This document shows positions 1 to 5,442 of a DNA stretch of 5,442 bases, piece after piece. The stretch comes from Bacteroidota bacterium. GTDB lineage: Bacteria; Bacteroidota; Bacteroidia; Chitinophagales; Chitinophagaceae. Position numbers and translations under genes: made by a program. How positions within the stretch are numbered: position 1 is the stretch's first letter; every line of letters starts with the position of its first letter. The notes under the pieces were generated by a model. The model worked only from the letters and a program-made list of their open reading frames with translations, did not search any database and was not told where the DNA came from. The stretch is taken from positions 1-5,442 of the forward strand of contig JAFAFV010000250.1 in NCBI GenBank assembly GCA_023423285.1, in the 5' to 3' direction.

Positions 1-705
1 TTTAGATGACAGGAAAACCACAGGCCCTGCAAAATCTTCAGGGGTACCCCAGCGGCCTGCGGGTATACGGCTGAGAATGGACTCACTGCGTTCGGCATCA
101 TCGCGCAGCGCCTGCGTATTGTCTGTGGCAATGTAGCCGGGCGCAATGCCGTTTACATTCACGCCTTTTGACGCCCATTCGTTGCTCATGCCTTTAATCA
201 CACTTGCCAGCGCAGCCTTGCTTGCTGCATAACCTGGCACATTAATGCCGCCCTGGAATGTAAGCAGCGAGCATGTGAAGATAATTTTACCGCCACCGTT
301 GGCAATCATTTGTTTACCAAATTCACGGGCAAGTATAAATGGAGCGTTTAAATTAATATCAATCACATTGTCCCACCACTCATCCGGGTGTTCGGCAACA
401 GGCTTGCGCATAATGGTACCGGCATTGTTTATCAATATATCAATCTTTTGATGATCTTTTAAGACATCTTCTATAAACCGGTAAACAGAATTTCGGTCTG
501 CTGCATCAAGCCTATAAAAACTAAATTTTCTGTTAGCAGCCGTTACGGCCTTTTCTATGTCAGAGTCCTTAGTAATACTGCGCGAAGCAACAATAATATT
601 GGCACCAGCTTGTGCCAGCCCTTTGGCCATGCCCATGCCAATGCCTTTGTTGCCGCCTGTTACAATTGCCGTTTTGCCTGAAAGATCGAACAGGGATTGT
701 ATCAT
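1..705 (-). CDS. kduD: KduD-like SDR family dehydrogenase (2-keto-3-deoxygluconate / uronate pathway), 3' end missing
   Basis: My reverse-strand translation gives 235 residues from an ATG at 705, open to the window edge. KduD proteins have about 253 residues, so roughly 18 C-terminal residues are missing. It is a classical short-chain dehydrogenase: cofactor motif TGGNKGIG at residues 16-23, NNAG at 93-96, active-site Asn118, Ser146, Tyr159 and Lys163 (YAASK), then APGYIATDNTQALR from 188 and RIPAGRWG at 213-220. The last two blocks and SLLTFQGG at 146-153 are typical of KduD, a cytoplasmic enzyme that interconverts 2,5-diketo-3-deoxygluconate and 2-keto-3-deoxygluconate. The start lies 10 bases after the uxaC stop, so the two genes are very likely cotranscribed; no Shine-Dalgarno sequence is visible. 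Residues 40-42 (ASR) end the second beta strand and suggest NADP(H) preference, whereas E. coli KduD uses NAD. A related role such as a fructuronate or gluconate oxidoreductase cannot be excluded. Confidence 0.85.
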   Translation of the reverse strand, partial: MIQSLFDLSGKTAIVTGGNKGIGMGMAKGLAQAGANIIVASRSITKDSDIEKAVTAANRKFSFYRLDAADRNSVYRFIEDVLKDHQKIDILINNAGTIMRKPVAEHPDEWWDNVIDINLNAPFILAREFGKQMIANGGGKIIFTCSLLTFQGGINVPGYAASKAALASVIKGMSNEWASKGVNVNGIAPGYIATDNTQALRDDAERSESILSRIPAGRWGTPEDFAGPVVFLSSK

Positions 706-715
706 ACAATATTGA

Positions 716-2125
716 TTATTTTAATTCAAACCCGAAATAATGGTTGGCATTATGAAAGCAAATATCCTGTACGATTTTACCTACCCATTCAATGTCGTTA
801 GGAAGTTCGCCGTTTTCTATATCGTTGCCAAAAAGGTTGCATAATATCCTTCTAAAATACTCGTGGCGCGGGAAAGACAAAAAGCTTCTTGAGTCCGTTA
901 GCATTCCAATAAACCTGCTCAGCAGGCCCATGTTCGATAGGGTATTGATCTGTTTGGTCATGCCGTCTTTTTGATCAAGAAACCACCAACTGCTGCCCCA
1001 TTGTATTTTTCCGGCAATGGTTCCGTCATTAAAATTACCAATCATTGTGGCAAAAAGCTCATTGTCTGCCGGGTTTAAATTGTATAAGATGGTTTTAGTA
1101 AGCTGGTTGTTGATGTCGAGGCGGTCAAGGAATTTTGATAAAGACCTGCCCTGTGGAAAATCGCCGATAGAATCTACGCCCACATCTGCCCCCAGTGTTT
1201 TTAATAAACGTGAATTATTATTACGAATGGCGCCCAGGTGAAACTGTTGCACCCAGCCTTTTTCATGATCCCACTGTGCAAAAATGACCAACATGGCCGA
1301 ACGAAATTTATTTTGTTCTGAAACGCTTAGCTCGTTACCCAAATATATTTTATCAAAGATGGCGTTCAGTTCGGTATCCGTGTAATCATCTGCATAAATT
1401 GCTTCCAACCCGTGGTCGGAGACAGAGCAGCCCATTGATGCAAAAAAATCATGGCGGTTTTTAAGTACATCAAGGTAGTTGGTAAAATTCGATATGCTTG
1501 TGTTTGACGCAGCTTCTACTTTTTGAACATAGCTGATAAAAGTTTGCGCGTTGCCCACGTTCATGGCATTGTCAGGCCGCCAGGCAGGTAAAATAGGGAT
1601 TTCAAATCCATCGTCCTTTATTTTTTGATGATGCTCTAACGTGTCTGCAGGGTCATCTGTGGTGCAAACCATTTTCACGTTCATCTTACGCAAAAGATTG
1701 CGCACACTGTATTGGGGTGTTTGCAGTTTGGCAGAGCATTCATCATAAATAGTTGGGGCGGTATCTTTATTCAATACTTGGTGCACATCAAAATAGCGCT
1801 GCAATTCCAGGTGCGTCCAGTGGTACAGCGGGTTACGCAGCGTATAAGGAACCGTTTCGGCCCATTTTTGAAATTTGTCGTAATCGCTTTGATTGCCGGT
1901 GCAATAACTTTCTTCTATACCATTGGCACGCATGGCGCGCCATTTATAATGATCGCCATACAGCCATATCTGCGTAATGTTATCAAACTGTTTGTCATCC
2001 GCTATCTGATCGGGTGGCAAGTGGCAGTGGTAATCAATTACGGGCATTTGTTTTGCATAATCATGATAGAGCTTTTCTGCTGTTTTGGTTTCCAGTAAAA
2101 AGTTTTCGTCTAAAAAATTTTTCAT
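716..2125 (-). CDS. uxaC: Glucuronate isomerase (uronate isomerase)
   Basis: Cytoplasmic isomerase that converts D-glucuronate to D-fructuronate and D-galacturonate to D-tagaturonate, the first step of hexuronate breakdown. The 469 residues match the usual family length (E. coli about 470). It is an amidohydrolase-superfamily TIM barrel. Visible family blocks are the metal-binding DYHCHL at 31-36 (His33, His35), NPLYHWTHLELQRYF at 98-112, CTTDDPADTLEHH at 154-166, PAWRPD at 180-185, SDHGLE at 236-241, QFHLGAIRNNN at 294-304, GDFPQGRSLSKFLDRLD at 321-337, IQWGSSWWFLDQ at 374-385, and TDSRSFLSFPRHEYFRR at 410-426 with the conserved metal-site Asp411. No key residue appears lost and the frame is intact. 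The ATG at 2125 is preceded by a weak AGGA (2129-2132 on the complement). A KduD-like gene follows after 10 bases. Upstream, only a broken tail of a probable altronate dehydratase remains, 42 bases before the start. It is therefore unclear which promoter now drives uxaC; no TAnnTTTG element was seen on this strand upstream. Confidence 0.97.
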   Translation of the reverse strand: MKNFLDENFLLETKTAEKLYHDYAKQMPVIDYHCHLPPDQIADDKQFDNITQIWLYGDHYKWRAMRANGIEESYCTGNQSDYDKFQKWAETVPYTLRNPLYHWTHLELQRYFDVHQVLNKDTAPTIYDECSAKLQTPQYSVRNLLRKMNVKMVCTTDDPADTLEHHQKIKDDGFEIPILPAWRPDNAMNVGNAQTFISYVQKVEAASNTSISNFTNYLDVLKNRHDFFASMGCSVSDHGLEAIYADDYTDTELNAIFDKIYLGNELSVSEQNKFRSAMLVIFAQWDHEKGWVQQFHLGAIRNNNSRLLKTLGADVGVDSIGDFPQGRSLSKFLDRLDINNQLTKTILYNLNPADNELFATMIGNFNDGTIAGKIQWGSSWWFLDQKDGMTKQINTLSNMGLLSRFIGMLTDSRSFLSFPRHEYFRRILCNLFGNDIENGELPNDIEWVGKIVQDICFHNANHYFGFELK

Positions 2126-2167
2126 AAATCCTGAACTGTGATTTTATATATTGATAATCTTTTTTTC

Positions 2168-2315
2168 TTAGAGGCTTACACCGCGTTTCCATGGAATGAA
2201 GTCATCCTGATTTAGCAGCGCTGCTTTGGGTATCACCTCGCCGCTGGCAGCTTTAATACAGTTCCAAAATTTCTTCACCCATTTGCCCAATTGTTACTTT
2301 GACCAGCATATAGTT
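2168..2315 (-). pseudogene. uxaA: C-terminal remnant of an altronate dehydratase (UxaA family), frameshifted
   Basis: Not an intact gene. On the complement, 2315 down to 2259 reads with KVTIGQMGEEILEL and then hits a stop (2253-2255). One frame over, 2257 down to the stop at 2168-2170 reads IKAASGEVIPKAALLNQ followed by DDFIPWKRGVSL. Joined, this looks like the C-terminal end of UxaA-type altronate dehydratase: a GEEI.EL helix, an ASGE turn and a terminal (F/W)K.GV(S/T)L tail. UxaA converts altronate to 2-keto-3-deoxygluconate and fits directly upstream of uxaC (gap 42 bases). The break sits at CTGTATT; loss of one TG from an ancestral CTGTGTATT would explain it and restore a Cys codon. Another in-frame stop lies just upstream (about 2321), and none of the other 450 or so residues is recognisable, so the gene was truncated as well as frameshifted. 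The family assignment rests on short motifs from memory, so the exact identity is moderate. Confidence 0.6.
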
Positions 2316-2401
2316 ATTTTTTTAACAGCATGCACACTTTTACCCTCGCTTGCCAGTTTCTTCATAGAATGACTTTTAAACTCTAAGGCATCAGTTTTGC
2401 C

Positions 2402-2438
2402 TGACATTGATCAGCGCTTAGCGTACTGCTCAATGTCA
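2402..2438. repeat. Perfect 9-bp inverted repeat with 19-base spacer
   Basis: TGACATTGA (2402-2410) and TCAATGTCA (2430-2438) are exact reverse complements. Inside, after one T/C mismatch, CAG (2412-2414) pairs with CTG (2426-2428), leaving an 11-base loop. No T-run follows on either strand, so it does not look like an intrinsic terminator. The half-site spacing (28 bases centre to centre) would suit a dimeric regulator or a looped RNA. It could also be chance or a relic of the rearrangement that removed uxaA. The repeat is seen directly; its role is unknown. Confidence 0.5.
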
Positions 2439-2705
2439 AAACCAGAAATAATTAAAAAAGTACTTTTCTGCATCGACAAGACATTTAAAAAGATATACAG
2501 GCAGACTAAGGTAGCCTAAAAACAACTCGTTCTCAAAAGATGGGGGTAATTTATTTACGCAAACGTTGTAAATCATTTATAAAAACACGCAGTGTAACTT
2601 TTTAAGTAAAATCCGGTGCCAAAACAGTCAATTTTTGCAAATGGAAATATATGTACATCATATTCACAATTAGCATTTTACTGCCTGAAACCCCTTTATT
2701 TTTCG

Positions 2706-2713
2706 TACATTTG
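2706..2713 (+). promoter_or_regulatory. Probable Bacteroidetes -7 promoter element for gyrB
   Basis: TACATTTG fits the Bacteroidetes housekeeping -7 consensus TAnnTTTG exactly and lies 41 bases before the gyrB ATG, giving an expected leader of about 35 bases. A clear TTTG-type -33 box at the usual 19-21 base spacing was not found, so the call rests on the -7 match and its position. Confidence 0.5.
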
Positions 2714-2754
2714 TCCATTAGTCAATTCTAAAAATTTAAAGTCATTTTATATTT

Positions 2755-4734
2755 ATGATAGAAACATCAAACGGGCTGGAAGAAGTCCAAAAGCCTAACT
2801 ATGGCGCCGACAGTATTCAGGTGTTGGAGGGATTGGAAGCAGTGCGCAAGCGGCCTGCCATGTACATTGGCGATATATCTGAAAAAGGGCTGCACCACCT
2901 TGTTTATGAAGTGGTTGACAACTCGATAGATGAAGCCCTTGCAGGTTATTGTAAAAATATTGTGGTTACTATATACGAAGACAATTCTATTTCTGTGGAA
3001 GATGATGGCCGGGGCATTCCTACAGGTATCAATCAAAAGCAGGGTGTTAGCGCATTGCAGGTGGCTATGACCATTTTGCACGCTGGCGGTAAATTTGATA
3101 AAGGTTCTTACAAAGTATCGGGCGGTTTGCACGGCGTGGGCGTAAGTTGTGTGAATGCATTGAGTTCACGTATGCATACGGTAGTACATCGCGAAGGAAA
3201 AATATTTGAGCAGGAGTATAAAATAGGTGTTCCTCAATACCCGGTTCGGGAAGTGGGCGAAACTGACAAGACTGGCACCCGCCAGCATTTTTGGCCAGAT
3301 CCAACCATTTTTATGACCACGGAGTACAAGCGTGACATATTGAAAGGCAGATTGAGAGAACTTTCTTACCTCAATAAAGGCATCAGCATTACACTTACTG
3401 ACAGGCGTGAGAAAGATGATAATGGTGAAGTGATATCTGAAATCTTCTACAGCGAGGGCGGTATTGTGGAATTTGTAGAAATGCTCGACAAGCATGCCGG
3501 GAGAAATCCCCTAATACCCAAAGTATTGTACGTAGAAGCGCATGATGAGGCGTCAAACGTGGCAGTGGATGTTGCCCTTACTTATAATGACTCTTTCAAC
3601 GAACACATTTATTCTTACGTAAATAATATCAACACTATAGAAGGCGGCACACATGTGGCAGGGTTCAGGCGCGCCCTAACAAGGGTTTTTAAAAGCTATG
3701 GCGACAAAAACGGCTTGTTTGAAAAAGCCAAAGTAAGTATTGAAGGCGATGATTTTCGCGAAGGCTTGAGCACCATTATTTCAGTAAAAGTTCCTGAGCC
3801 ACAGTTTGAAGGCCAGACAAAAACCAAACTGGGCAATAGCGATGTGATGGGCGTGGTAGATAGTACCGTATCCCGCGCGCTGGATGCATACCTGGAAGAA
3901 AATCCAAAAGATGCCCGCAACATTATTAGTAAAGTAATTTTGGCGGCACAGGCACGTGCGGCAGCCCGCAAGGCAAGAGAACTGGTACAGCGTAAATCTG
4001 TGTTAAGCGGTGGCGGTATGCCAGGCAAACTGGCTGATTGCAGCGACCGGGATCCGGCAAGATGTGAACTTTACCTGGTTGAGGGTGACTCAGCAGGCGG
4101 TACTGCAAAGCAGGGTCGTGACCGCAGTTTTCAGGCAATTTTACCACTGCGTGGTAAAATTTTGAACGTGGAAAAAGCTATGGAGCATAAAATTTATGAA
4201 AATGAAGAGATCAGGAATATTTACACAGCGCTTGGTGTAACCGTAGGCACGCCTGAAGATCCAAAGGCGCTGAATATCTCTAAACTGCGCTACCATAAAC
4301 TTATAATTATGACCGATGCCGATGTGGACGGAAGTCATATAGCAACGCTTATTCTCACATTTGTGTACCGGTACATGAAAGAGCTCGTTGAGCAGGGATA
4401 TGTATACATTGCCCAGCCTCCGCTTTACCTAATAAAAAAAGGCCGCGAGGCACAGTACGCTTACAACGAGGAGCAGCGCAAGGCCCTGGTAGAGAAAATG
4501 GGGGGCGGAAAAGAAGATTCAGTTAATATACAGCGCTATAAAGGTTTGGGCGAAATGAATGCCGATCAATTGTGGGATACAACCATGAACCCCGAAACCC
4601 GCACTTTAAAACAGGTAACCATTGAAAGTGCGGCAGAGGCTGACAGAGTCTTCAGCATGCTGATGGGCGATGAAGTAGCGCCCCGGCGCGAATTTATTGA
4701 AGCCAATGCCCGGTACGCCAAGCTGGATGTGTAA
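2755..4734 (+). CDS. gyrB: DNA gyrase subunit B (ATP-dependent type IIA topoisomerase)
   Basis: ATPase subunit of DNA gyrase; with GyrA it introduces negative supercoils. The 659 residues are complete and usual for Bacteroidetes, shorter than the 804 of E. coli because the proteobacterial insertion is absent. The N-terminal GHKL ATPase domain shows YEVVDNSIDEAL at 51-62 (Glu52 catalytic, Asn56 Mg-binding), DDGRGIP at 83-89, GGLHGVGVSCVNALS at 123-137 and KTGT at 172-175. The transducer domain carries QTKTKLGN at 354-361 (Gln354, Lys356 contact ATP). The TOPRIM domain has EGDSAGG at 443-449 (Glu443) and TDADVDGSHI at 520-529 (Asp521, Asp523 metal ligands). The tail has QRYKGLGEMNADQLW at 593-607, which favours GyrB over ParE. 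Arg466 stands where E. coli has Lys447, common in other phyla. Start: the ATG at 2755 gives a normal short N-terminal extension before ADSIQVLEGLEAVRKRP; the leader is A/T-rich without Shine-Dalgarno, usual here. It is not next to dnaA, recF or gyrA within the window. Confidence 0.98.
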   Translation: MIETSNGLEEVQKPNYGADSIQVLEGLEAVRKRPAMYIGDISEKGLHHLVYEVVDNSIDEALAGYCKNIVVTIYEDNSISVEDDGRGIPTGINQKQGVSALQVAMTILHAGGKFDKGSYKVSGGLHGVGVSCVNALSSRMHTVVHREGKIFEQEYKIGVPQYPVREVGETDKTGTRQHFWPDPTIFMTTEYKRDILKGRLRELSYLNKGISITLTDRREKDDNGEVISEIFYSEGGIVEFVEMLDKHAGRNPLIPKVLYVEAHDEASNVAVDVALTYNDSFNEHIYSYVNNINTIEGGTHVAGFRRALTRVFKSYGDKNGLFEKAKVSIEGDDFREGLSTIISVKVPEPQFEGQTKTKLGNSDVMGVVDSTVSRALDAYLEENPKDARNIISKVILAAQARAAARKARELVQRKSVLSGGGMPGKLADCSDRDPARCELYLVEGDSAGGTAKQGRDRSFQAILPLRGKILNVEKAMEHKIYENEEIRNIYTALGVTVGTPEDPKALNISKLRYHKLIIMTDADVDGSHIATLILTFVYRYMKELVEQGYVYIAQPPLYLIKKGREAQYAYNEEQRKALVEKMGGGKEDSVNIQRYKGLGEMNADQLWDTTMNPETRTLKQVTIESAAEADRVFSMLMGDEVAPRREFIEANARYAKLDV

Positions 4735-4779
4735 ATGATTAATATTATTAGTTACTGACACGCCTTAATAAGTTTTTTT

Positions 4780-4808
4780 ACTTTTTAGAAGGCTAAAACC
4801 TAAAAAGT
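4780..4808 (+). terminator. A/T-rich hairpin between gyrB and the small protein gene (possible weak terminator)
   Basis: ACTTTTTAG (4780-4788) and CTAAAAAGT (4800-4808) are perfect 9-bp inverted repeats around an 11-base loop, 46 bases past the gyrB stop. The stem has only two G/C pairs, and the downstream tract is T-rich but interrupted (4811-4824). It could be a weak terminator or attenuator, or a chance product of A/T-rich sequence. It is the only hairpin noted in this gap; the next clear terminator comes after the following gene. Confidence 0.3.
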
Positions 4809-4846
4809 GTTACTTTCAATTTTTAAAATAATTTAAATAAATAATT

Positions 4847-5050
4847 ATGGCAGACGTTACACTAACAGCGTATAATGTAAAAACAAAAGAAAAAAATGTT
4901 CCCATTCAGGATGCAGTGGTTTCAAAAACTGCAAAAGGTGGCTATATTGCCAAAGGTCATGATGGGAAAGGCAACAAGCTGACAGCTCTTTTAGGAGAAG
5001 CTAAAGCCTTGGCTGCAATTGAAGCCGGCGTTGCAAAACAGGATTGGTAA
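4847..5050 (+). CDS. Small conserved-looking protein of unknown function (67 aa)
   Basis: I do not recognise the family. The 67-residue product is soluble and moderately basic (10 Lys, 7 Asp/Glu, no Cys), with no signal peptide or membrane segment. The N-terminal half (residues 3-35, DVTLTAYNVKTKEKNV and on to GGYIAKG) alternates in a way that suggests beta strands. A Gly/Lys-rich loop follows at 36-44, and an Ala-rich helix (51-63) ends the chain at Trp67. Support for a real gene: the frame ends 19 bases before a strong intrinsic terminator, the ATG follows an A/T-rich leader (about 4817-4846) of the kind seen before well-expressed Bacteroidetes genes, and the composition is protein-like. 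It lies 112 bases after gyrB in the same direction. A hairpin sits between them, so it may be read through from gyrB or have its own promoter; TACTTTTT at 4779-4786 is a 5-of-6 match to the defined bases of the -7 consensus. Function cannot be inferred from these neighbours. Confidence 0.8.
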   Translation: MADVTLTAYNVKTKEKNVPIQDAVVSKTAKGGYIAKGHDGKGNKLTALLGEAKALAAIEAGVAKQDW

Positions 5051-5069
5051 AAAAGCTTACTGATATACG

Positions 5070-5100
5070 TCCCGCTGCGTTTGCCAGCGGGATTTTTTTT
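5070..5100 (+). terminator. Strong intrinsic terminator after the 67-aa gene
   Basis: TCCCGCTG (5070-5077) pairs perfectly with CAGCGGGA (5085-5092) around a 7-base loop, followed at once by eight T residues (5093-5100). The G/C-rich stem plus T-run is a classic rho-independent terminator on the plus strand. It ends the transcript of the small protein gene and separates it from the membrane-protein gene downstream. Confidence 0.93.
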
Positions 5101-5175
5101 AGAAGTCCTTACCAACAAAATCTGCGCATTCTTGTTATGGTATTTTTTATCACCACTGGTTTTAAATTTTAATAT

Positions 5176-5442
5176 ATGCGTAATTCCCCAATGTGGTGGA
5201 TTATTATAGTGATGATGGTGTTGATTGATGTTTATACCTATTTCGCCATCCGTTCTCTGTTTTCTGATGCTTCTGCAAGAGCCAGAACAACATTTACAAT
5301 AGGCTATTGGTCAATATCTGTAATAGCAGTAGCCGTTATTTTTCTATTGCCTTATTTTCAGTTTCAGCCACAAAACAATATTATTCGCAGTACCATTTTT
5401 GCCATTGTTTTTGCTTTGTTTTTTGGAAAACTGATCGCGGCA
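5176..5442 (+). CDS. Membrane protein N-terminus, possibly a membrane-anchored metallophosphoesterase (partial)
   Basis: The ATG at 5176 opens a frame of 89 codons that runs off the window without a stop. It encodes three hydrophobic segments: about residues 7-25 (WWIIIVMMVLIDVYTYFAI), 43-61 (begins GYWSISVIAVAVIF) and 70-89 (begins IRSTIFAIVFALFF). A short basic link (RARTTF, 35-40) lies between the first two. A leading helix containing LIDVY and an R..Y.IGYW-like second helix resemble the N-terminal membrane region of Bacteroidetes calcineurin-like metallophosphoesterases. The catalytic domain would lie beyond the window, so this is a guess from style. No Shine-Dalgarno sequence is seen; the leader is TTTTAATAT. 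It starts 75 bases after the terminator, so it should have its own promoter in 5101-5175, but none is clear. An unrelated polytopic membrane protein is the alternative. Confidence 0.65.
   Translation, partial: MRNSPMWWIIIVMMVLIDVYTYFAIRSLFSDASARARTTFTIGYWSISVIAVAVIFLLPYFQFQPQNNIIRSTIFAIVFALFFGKLIAA

Larger units (their letters stand above)
2316..2754. other. A/T-rich intergenic stretch without a convincing gene
   Basis: About 440 bases separate the uxaA remnant from gyrB. All frames are cut often by stops. The longest reading frame noticed that is not a shadow of gyrB is 37 codons on the complement (2407 to 2294, beginning MSGKTDALEF). It has no visible leader signal and overlaps the uxaA remnant, so it is probably not a gene. 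Recognisable content is a 9-bp inverted repeat (2402-2438), an 8-bp palindrome ATGTACAT (2651-2658) and a promoter-like element near gyrB. No tRNA, insertion sequence ends or CRISPR-like repeats were seen. Confidence 0.6.

Noticed and set aside
245..451. 68-codon plus-strand frame opposite the SDR gene
   Set aside because: It lies wholly inside the conserved SDR coding region on the other strand and has no support of its own.
1712..2098. 128-codon plus-strand frame opposite uxaC
   Set aside because: It is a shadow of the well-supported uxaC gene on the other strand; its hydrophobic appearance is a by-product of the complementary codons.
2294..2407. 37-codon reading frame on the complement beginning MSGKTDALEF
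   Set aside because: It overlaps the uxaA remnant and has no recognisable family, leader signal or terminator. It may be a remnant of another gene but cannot be supported.
2540..2605. Short basic 21-codon plus-strand frame (MGVIYLRKRC...)
   Set aside because: Too short, with no leader or terminator, and no sign of conservation visible.
2651..2658. ATGTACAT palindrome upstream of gyrB
   Set aside because: An 8-bp palindrome in A/T-rich sequence is expected by chance, and the flanks do not extend the symmetry.
2616..2798. 60-codon plus-strand frame running into gyrB
   Set aside because: It spans the gyrB promoter and start in another frame, and its composition is that of translated A/T-rich intergenic DNA.
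2755..4734. ParE rather than GyrB
   Set aside because: The C-terminal QRYKGLGEMNADQLWDTTMN block, the full N-terminal VLEGLEAVRKRPAMYIGD motif and the length fit GyrB, and no parC-like gene follows.

Overview
The window looks like chromosomal DNA of a Bacteroidota (Bacteroidetes) bacterium, probably from the Chitinophagaceae or a related group. The evidence is a GyrB of 659 residues without the long insertion of proteobacterial GyrB, A/T-rich leaders with almost no Shine-Dalgarno sequence, a TAnnTTTG-type -7 element upstream of gyrB, and a Bacteroidetes-style glucuronate isomerase. The taxonomic call is an inference from protein flavour and signals; no database search was made.

Left part (1 to about 2315, minus strand): a hexuronate-catabolism block. 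In transcription order it holds a broken tail of what looks like altronate dehydratase (uxaA remnant, 2168-2315), intact glucuronate/galacturonate isomerase uxaC (716-2125), and 10 bases further an SDR dehydrogenase of the KduD type (705 to the window edge, incomplete). Together these would isomerise glucuronate or galacturonate and reduce keto-sugar acid intermediates on the way to 2-keto-3-deoxygluconate. The uxaA tail carries a frameshift, and no upstream part of that gene is recognisable. The operon has therefore probably lost its original first gene and perhaps its promoter.

Middle (2126-2754): about 630 bases between divergently oriented uxaC and gyrB. Apart from the uxaA remnant this stretch is A/T-rich and has no convincing gene. 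It contains a perfect 9-bp inverted repeat (2402-2410 / 2430-2438) and the likely gyrB promoter near 2706-2713.

Right part (2755 onward, plus strand): gyrB (DNA gyrase subunit B, complete). After 112 bases comes a 67-residue small protein gene of unknown function, closed by a strong intrinsic terminator (5070-5100). The 5' end of a membrane protein follows and runs off the window; it resembles the membrane anchor of Bacteroidetes metallophosphoesterases.

I did not find a new defence or mobile system. The items most worth a second look are the decayed uxaA tail at the head of the uronate operon, the small protein gene next to gyrB, the inverted repeat in the gyrB/uxaC interval, and the NADP-type cofactor signature in the KduD-like enzyme.
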